From: UMGS1387 sp045540015
GTDB taxonomy: Bacteria > Bacillota > Clostridia > Oscillospirales > CAG-382
DNA: 40,116 nucleotides
Assembly (NCBI GenBank): GCA_045540015.1
Contig: JAZQGP010000007.1
Coordinates: 1-40,116, forward strand
Direction: 5' to 3'
In this document: positions 37,614 through 40,116 of the stretch, piece after piece
Position numbering within the stretch: the first letter of the stretch is position 1
How the letters are laid out: each line of letters starts with the position of its first letter
Program-made: the position numbers and the translations under genes
The notes under the pieces: model-generated
The model's database searches: none
What the model was told of the DNA's origin: nothing
Seen by the model: the letters and a program-made list of their open reading frames with translations, nothing else

Positions 37614-37643
37614 TATGTATGAGCATGTAGCTGTGTTTATGAA
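37614..37643 (-). promoter_or_regulatory. Sigma-E-like promoter of spoIIID
   Basis: On the minus strand TTCATAAA (37643-37636), a 14-base spacer and CATACATA (37621-37614). This fits the sigma-E pattern (ATA-type -35, 14-15 bases, CATACANT). The leader is about 20 bases. Confidence 0.6.
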
Positions 37644-37736
37644 GCCGTAAAACACCGATTTATGTGTCAAACACCCATTAAAAATTTCTGTATTTGAACA
37701 ATAGGTGAAATTTTTGCCAAAAAAGGTTGAAATACG

Positions 37737-37764
37737 TTGCAAAACGCAAATTTTCTGATATAAT
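37737..37764 (+). promoter_or_regulatory. Promoter of pckG with extended -10
   Basis: TTGCAA at 37737-37742, 16 bases and TATAAT at 37759-37764, preceded by TGA, which makes an extended -10 element. The leader to the ATG is about 95 bases. Confidence 0.65.
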
Positions 37765-37867
37765 GTATAATGGATTGGGATTAGGGAAATTTTATAAAAA
37801 GAAATCTTCTTAATCAGTTAACCGCAAATGATTAATTATACAGCTATTGCTGCAGGAGGTAAATACA

Positions 37868-39655
37868 ATGACACAGAACAAGACAGTTCTTGCATGGCTC
37901 GAAGAAATGACTGCCATGACAAAGCCCGCGGAGATTGTCTGGATTGACGGCTCCGAGGAACAGCTCGAAGCACTTCGTGCCGAAGCAGTTACAACCGGAG
38001 AGCTTATCAAGCTCAACGACGTAAAGCTTCCCGGCTGTTACTACCACAGAACCGCTGAAAACGACGTTGCACGCGTTGAAGCAAGAACCTTCATCTGCAC
38101 CCCCACCAAGGAAGAAGCAGGTCCTATCAACAACTGGATGGATCCCGAAGAAATGTACGCAAAGCTCAAGAAGCTTTACACCGGCTCAATGGCAGGTCGT
38201 ACAATGTACGTTATTCCCTACTCCATGGGTCCTGTAGGTTCTCCTTTCTCTAAGATCGGTATTGAGCTTACAGACAGTATCTATGTTGTTCTCAACATGG
38301 CTATCATGACAAGAGTAGGCACAAAGGTTATGGAAGCTCTCGGCAATAATGCTGACTTCGTTAAGTGTCTGCATGCTAAAAAGGATGTTGATCCCGAAGA
38401 AAGATACATCGTTCAGTTCCCGCAGGATTCAACAATCTGGTCCATCAACTCTGCATACGGCGGAAACGTACTTCTCGGTAAGAAGTGCTTCGCACTCCGT
38501 ATCGCTTCCTACCTCGGCATGAAGGAAGGCTGGATGGCAGAACATATGCTTATCCTCGGTCTTGAGAATCCCGACGGAGAAGTTAAGTACATCTGCGCTG
38601 CATTCCCGTCTGCTTGCGGTAAGACAAACCTCGCAATGCTCATTCCTCCGGAATATCTCAAGAAAAAGGGCTATAAGGTATGGACAGTCGGCGACGACAT
38701 TGCATGGCTCAGAATAGGTGCTGACGGAAAGCTTTATGCTATTAACCCCGAAGCAGGCTTCTTCGGTGTTGCTCCCGGTACCAGCGAAAAGACAAACTTC
38801 AATGCTCTTGAAGCTACAAAGAAGAACACAATCTTCACAAATGTTGCTCTTAATAACGAAGACAACACTGTTTGGTGGGAAGGTCTTGACAAGAATCCCC
38901 CTGCAGACGCTACAGAATGGACAGGAAAGCTTGTTAACGGCAAGGAATTTACAGAAAACGGCGGAAAGCTCGCTCATCCCAACTCCCGCTTTACAGCTCC
39001 TGCCATCAACTGTCCTTGTATTTCTTCCGAATTTGAAAATCCCATGGGCGTTCCTGTTTCTGCAATCGTATTCGGCGGCAGACGTGCTAAGTGCGCTCCC
39101 CTCGTATATCAGTCAAGAGACTGGAACCACGGTACATTTGTCGGTGCTACCATGGCTTCTGAGACAACTGCAGCTGCTACAGGTGCAGTCGGCGTTGTAA
39201 GACGTGACCCGATGGCTATGAAGCCCTTTGTTGGCTACAACATGGCTTCCTACTGGGCACACTGGCTTGCAATGGGAGAAAAGCTCGGTGACAAAGCTCC
39301 CAAGATTTTCCACGTTAACTGGTTCAGAAAGGACGACAACGACAACTTCATGTGGCCCGGCTTTGGTGACAACATGAGAGTTCTTCTCTGGATTCTTGAC
39401 CGCTGCGAAGGCAAGGTTGGTGCAAAGGAAACCGCAATCGGTTATGTTCCTAACGCTGAGGATATCGACGTTGAAGGACTTGACATCGACAAGGCAACTC
39501 TTGAAGCACTTCTTACAGTTGACAAGAAGAACTGGCTCGACGACATCAACGATGCTGAAACAGGTATCAAGCAGTACTTTGCTCAGTTCGGAGATAAGCT
39601 CCCTGCTGAAATGGCAAAGCAGCTTGAAATTCTTGAAGCAAATCTTGCAAAGTAA
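37868..39655 (+). CDS. pckG: Phosphoenolpyruvate carboxykinase (GTP)
   Basis: The 595-residue protein is a full-length GTP-type PEP carboxykinase. It shows YVIPYSMGPVGSP near residues 114-126, the NTP-binding P-loop FPSACGKTN near 246-254, VGDDIAW with metal Asp near 280, the NPEAGFFGVAPGTS block near 300-314, GGRRAKCAPLVYQSRDW near 402-418, and VNWFRKD near 480. It converts oxaloacetate and GTP to PEP, GDP and CO2. In gut and rumen anaerobes it often runs in reverse to fix CO2 and make oxaloacetate. The start ATG 37868 has AGGAGGT 7 bases upstream. The gene has its own promoter and terminator. Codon use looks optimised (many GCT, AAG, CTC), in line with high expression. Confidence 0.96.
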   Translation: MTQNKTVLAWLEEMTAMTKPAEIVWIDGSEEQLEALRAEAVTTGELIKLNDVKLPGCYYHRTAENDVARVEARTFICTPTKEEAGPINNWMDPEEMYAKLKKLYTGSMAGRTMYVIPYSMGPVGSPFSKIGIELTDSIYVVLNMAIMTRVGTKVMEALGNNADFVKCLHAKKDVDPEERYIVQFPQDSTIWSINSAYGGNVLLGKKCFALRIASYLGMKEGWMAEHMLILGLENPDGEVKYICAAFPSACGKTNLAMLIPPEYLKKKGYKVWTVGDDIAWLRIGADGKLYAINPEAGFFGVAPGTSEKTNFNALEATKKNTIFTNVALNNEDNTVWWEGLDKNPPADATEWTGKLVNGKEFTENGGKLAHPNSRFTAPAINCPCISSEFENPMGVPVSAIVFGGRRAKCAPLVYQSRDWNHGTFVGATMASETTAAATGAVGVVRRDPMAMKPFVGYNMASYWAHWLAMGEKLGDKAPKIFHVNWFRKDDNDNFMWPGFGDNMRVLLWILDRCEGKVGAKETAIGYVPNAEDIDVEGLDIDKATLEALLTVDKKNWLDDINDAETGIKQYFAQFGDKLPAEMAKQLEILEANLAK

Positions 39656-39680
39656 TTTTGTAGAATAGAATTAAAGACGA

Positions 39681-39710
39681 AACCTCTCTGAGAAATCGGA
39701 GAGGTTTTTT
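39681..39710 (+). terminator. Intrinsic terminator of pckG
   Basis: AACCTCTC/GAGAGGTT form an 8-base-pair stem (39681-39688 with 39699-39706), followed by T residues. Confidence 0.85.
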
Positions 39711-39750
39711 GTGTAGATGGTGGGTTATACTATCAAATGCGACAGCACTC

Positions 39751-39786
39751 AAAAATCCTTGTACCACTAAAGGTACAAGGATTTTT
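39751..39786. terminator. Strong bidirectional terminator hairpin
   Basis: A perfect 15-base-pair stem (AAAAATCCTTGTACC at 39751-39765 and its complement at 39772-39786) has A and T runs at its ends, so it can terminate on both strands. Confidence 0.85.
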
Positions 39787-39791
39787 TGCTA

Positions 39792-39869
39792 TTCTGCATA
39801 TTTCTTAAAATTCTCAGCTTGTTCTAAAACTTCTTTATATACATTATCAATGCTACCCCTGTATTCCAC
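39792..39869 (-). pseudogene. Possible 3' remnant of a minus-strand gene
   Basis: The minus strand encodes VEYRGSIDNVYKEVLEQAEN and then FKKYAE before a stop. A strong terminator follows directly downstream, as expected after a gene. The frame is closed by a stop just upstream of the GTG. It is either a remnant or a very small peptide gene. No family was recognised. Confidence 0.3.
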
Positions 39870-39973
39870 CTAATATTGAGTGTATCCACCGTATCATTTT
39901 AATTATCTTTTAAGTAATTTCGGGTTAATAATAACCTGATTTTTTTCTACCTGTTTGTATCCCAATTAGCTTT

Positions 39974-40024
39974 AAAAAAAACAAACGGAAACGAGTTTGA
40001 AATCATTCAACTTCATTTCCGTTT
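39974..40024 (-). terminator. Intrinsic terminator, minus strand
   Basis: AAACGGAAA (39983-39991) pairs with TTTCCGTTT (40016-40024), and a run of eight T follows on the minus strand (39981-39974). It suggests that a minus-strand gene ends just to its right. Confidence 0.65.
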
Positions 40025-40032
40025 TGATTTAA

Positions 40033-40116
40033 TTATTTCTGCTGAATTATAAATTGAAAAAGAATCATTTTATCGTAAAAAATATGTCGTAAAGATATAC
40101 CAAAGGCACCCCGATT
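40033..40116 (-). CDS. Possible C-terminal end of a minus-strand gene running off the window
   Basis: One minus-strand frame is open from the window edge to TAA at 40033-40035, giving 27 residues: NRGAFGISLRHIFYDK followed by MILFQFIIQQK. The terminator 9 bases downstream supports a real gene end. The sequence is too short to assign to a family, and the other frames also stop within this stretch, so the call is weak. Confidence 0.3.
   Translation of the reverse strand, partial: NRGAFGISLRHIFYDKMILFQFIIQQK

Larger units (their letters stand above)
39656..40032. other. AT-rich gene-poor tail with three terminators
   Basis: It holds the pckG terminator (39681-39710), a very strong bidirectional hairpin (39751-39786), a possible gene remnant (39792-39869) and a minus-strand terminator (39974-40024). 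It is visibly more AT-rich than the rest of the window. Confidence 0.6.

Noticed and set aside
1..40116. tRNA, rRNA or insertion sequences
   Set aside because: No cloverleaf with a TTCGA-type arm, no rRNA-like block and no transposase frame was recognised while reading both strands.

Overview
This window looks like chromosomal DNA from a spore-forming, low-to-mid GC Clostridia bacterium, probably an anaerobic gut or rumen type. The evidence is the cotJ spore-coat genes at the left edge, spoIIID near the right edge, RNase J, many consensus TTGACA/TATAAT promoters with GGAGG ribosome sites, and a GTP-type PEP carboxykinase. The species cannot be named from the sequence alone. All family calls come from reading motifs; no database search was run.

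Left edge (1-1000): the 3' end of a large serine recombinase runs into a cotJA-cotJB-cotJC operon on the other strand. cotJC keeps only about its first 31 codons and then runs into recombinase-side DNA. This looks like one end of an integrated element that split a sporulation gene, an arrangement comparable to skin in sigK. It is the most interesting feature of the window.

1000-5750: a leucine-rich-repeat lipoprotein, a RimJ/RimL-type acetyltransferase, and a HAD phosphatase followed by two tandem PHP-domain phosphoesterases in one likely operon.

5750-15724: seven minus-strand genes with gaps of about 20-40 bases, in transcription order: RNase J, a DnaD-like protein, a YhaN-like ATPase with a membrane helix, an MFS transporter, a YbaK-type deacylase, a beta-propeller protein and a secreted SLH-trypsin protease. 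The run ends at a strong bidirectional terminator. Upstream of RNase J lie 550 bases without a gene but with hairpins and tandem 49-base repeats.

16274-18550: two CobW-type P-loop proteins in one unit. One carries a long His/Cys-rich metal-binding insert. The other appears fused to a YcgQ-like C-terminal domain. Together they suggest metal, probably zinc, handling.

18634-28790: a 1312-residue secreted metallophosphoesterase with InlB-type repeats, a GNAT enzyme with a YitT membrane protein, a cytosolic Cu/Zn superoxide dismutase homologue, and glycan genes (SASA esterase, C26 amidotransferase, GH92 mannosidase).

29010-37250: a GHL10-like glycosidase fused to a cell-wall amidase and overlapping endonuclease III, a HisK-like PHP phosphatase, an SLH surface protein, a patatin-like lipase and a sugar isomerase-like protein.

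37310-40116: spoIIID with a good sigma-E-like promoter, pckG, and an AT-rich tail with terminators and two possible gene ends. No tRNA, rRNA, CRISPR array or intact insertion sequence was seen.
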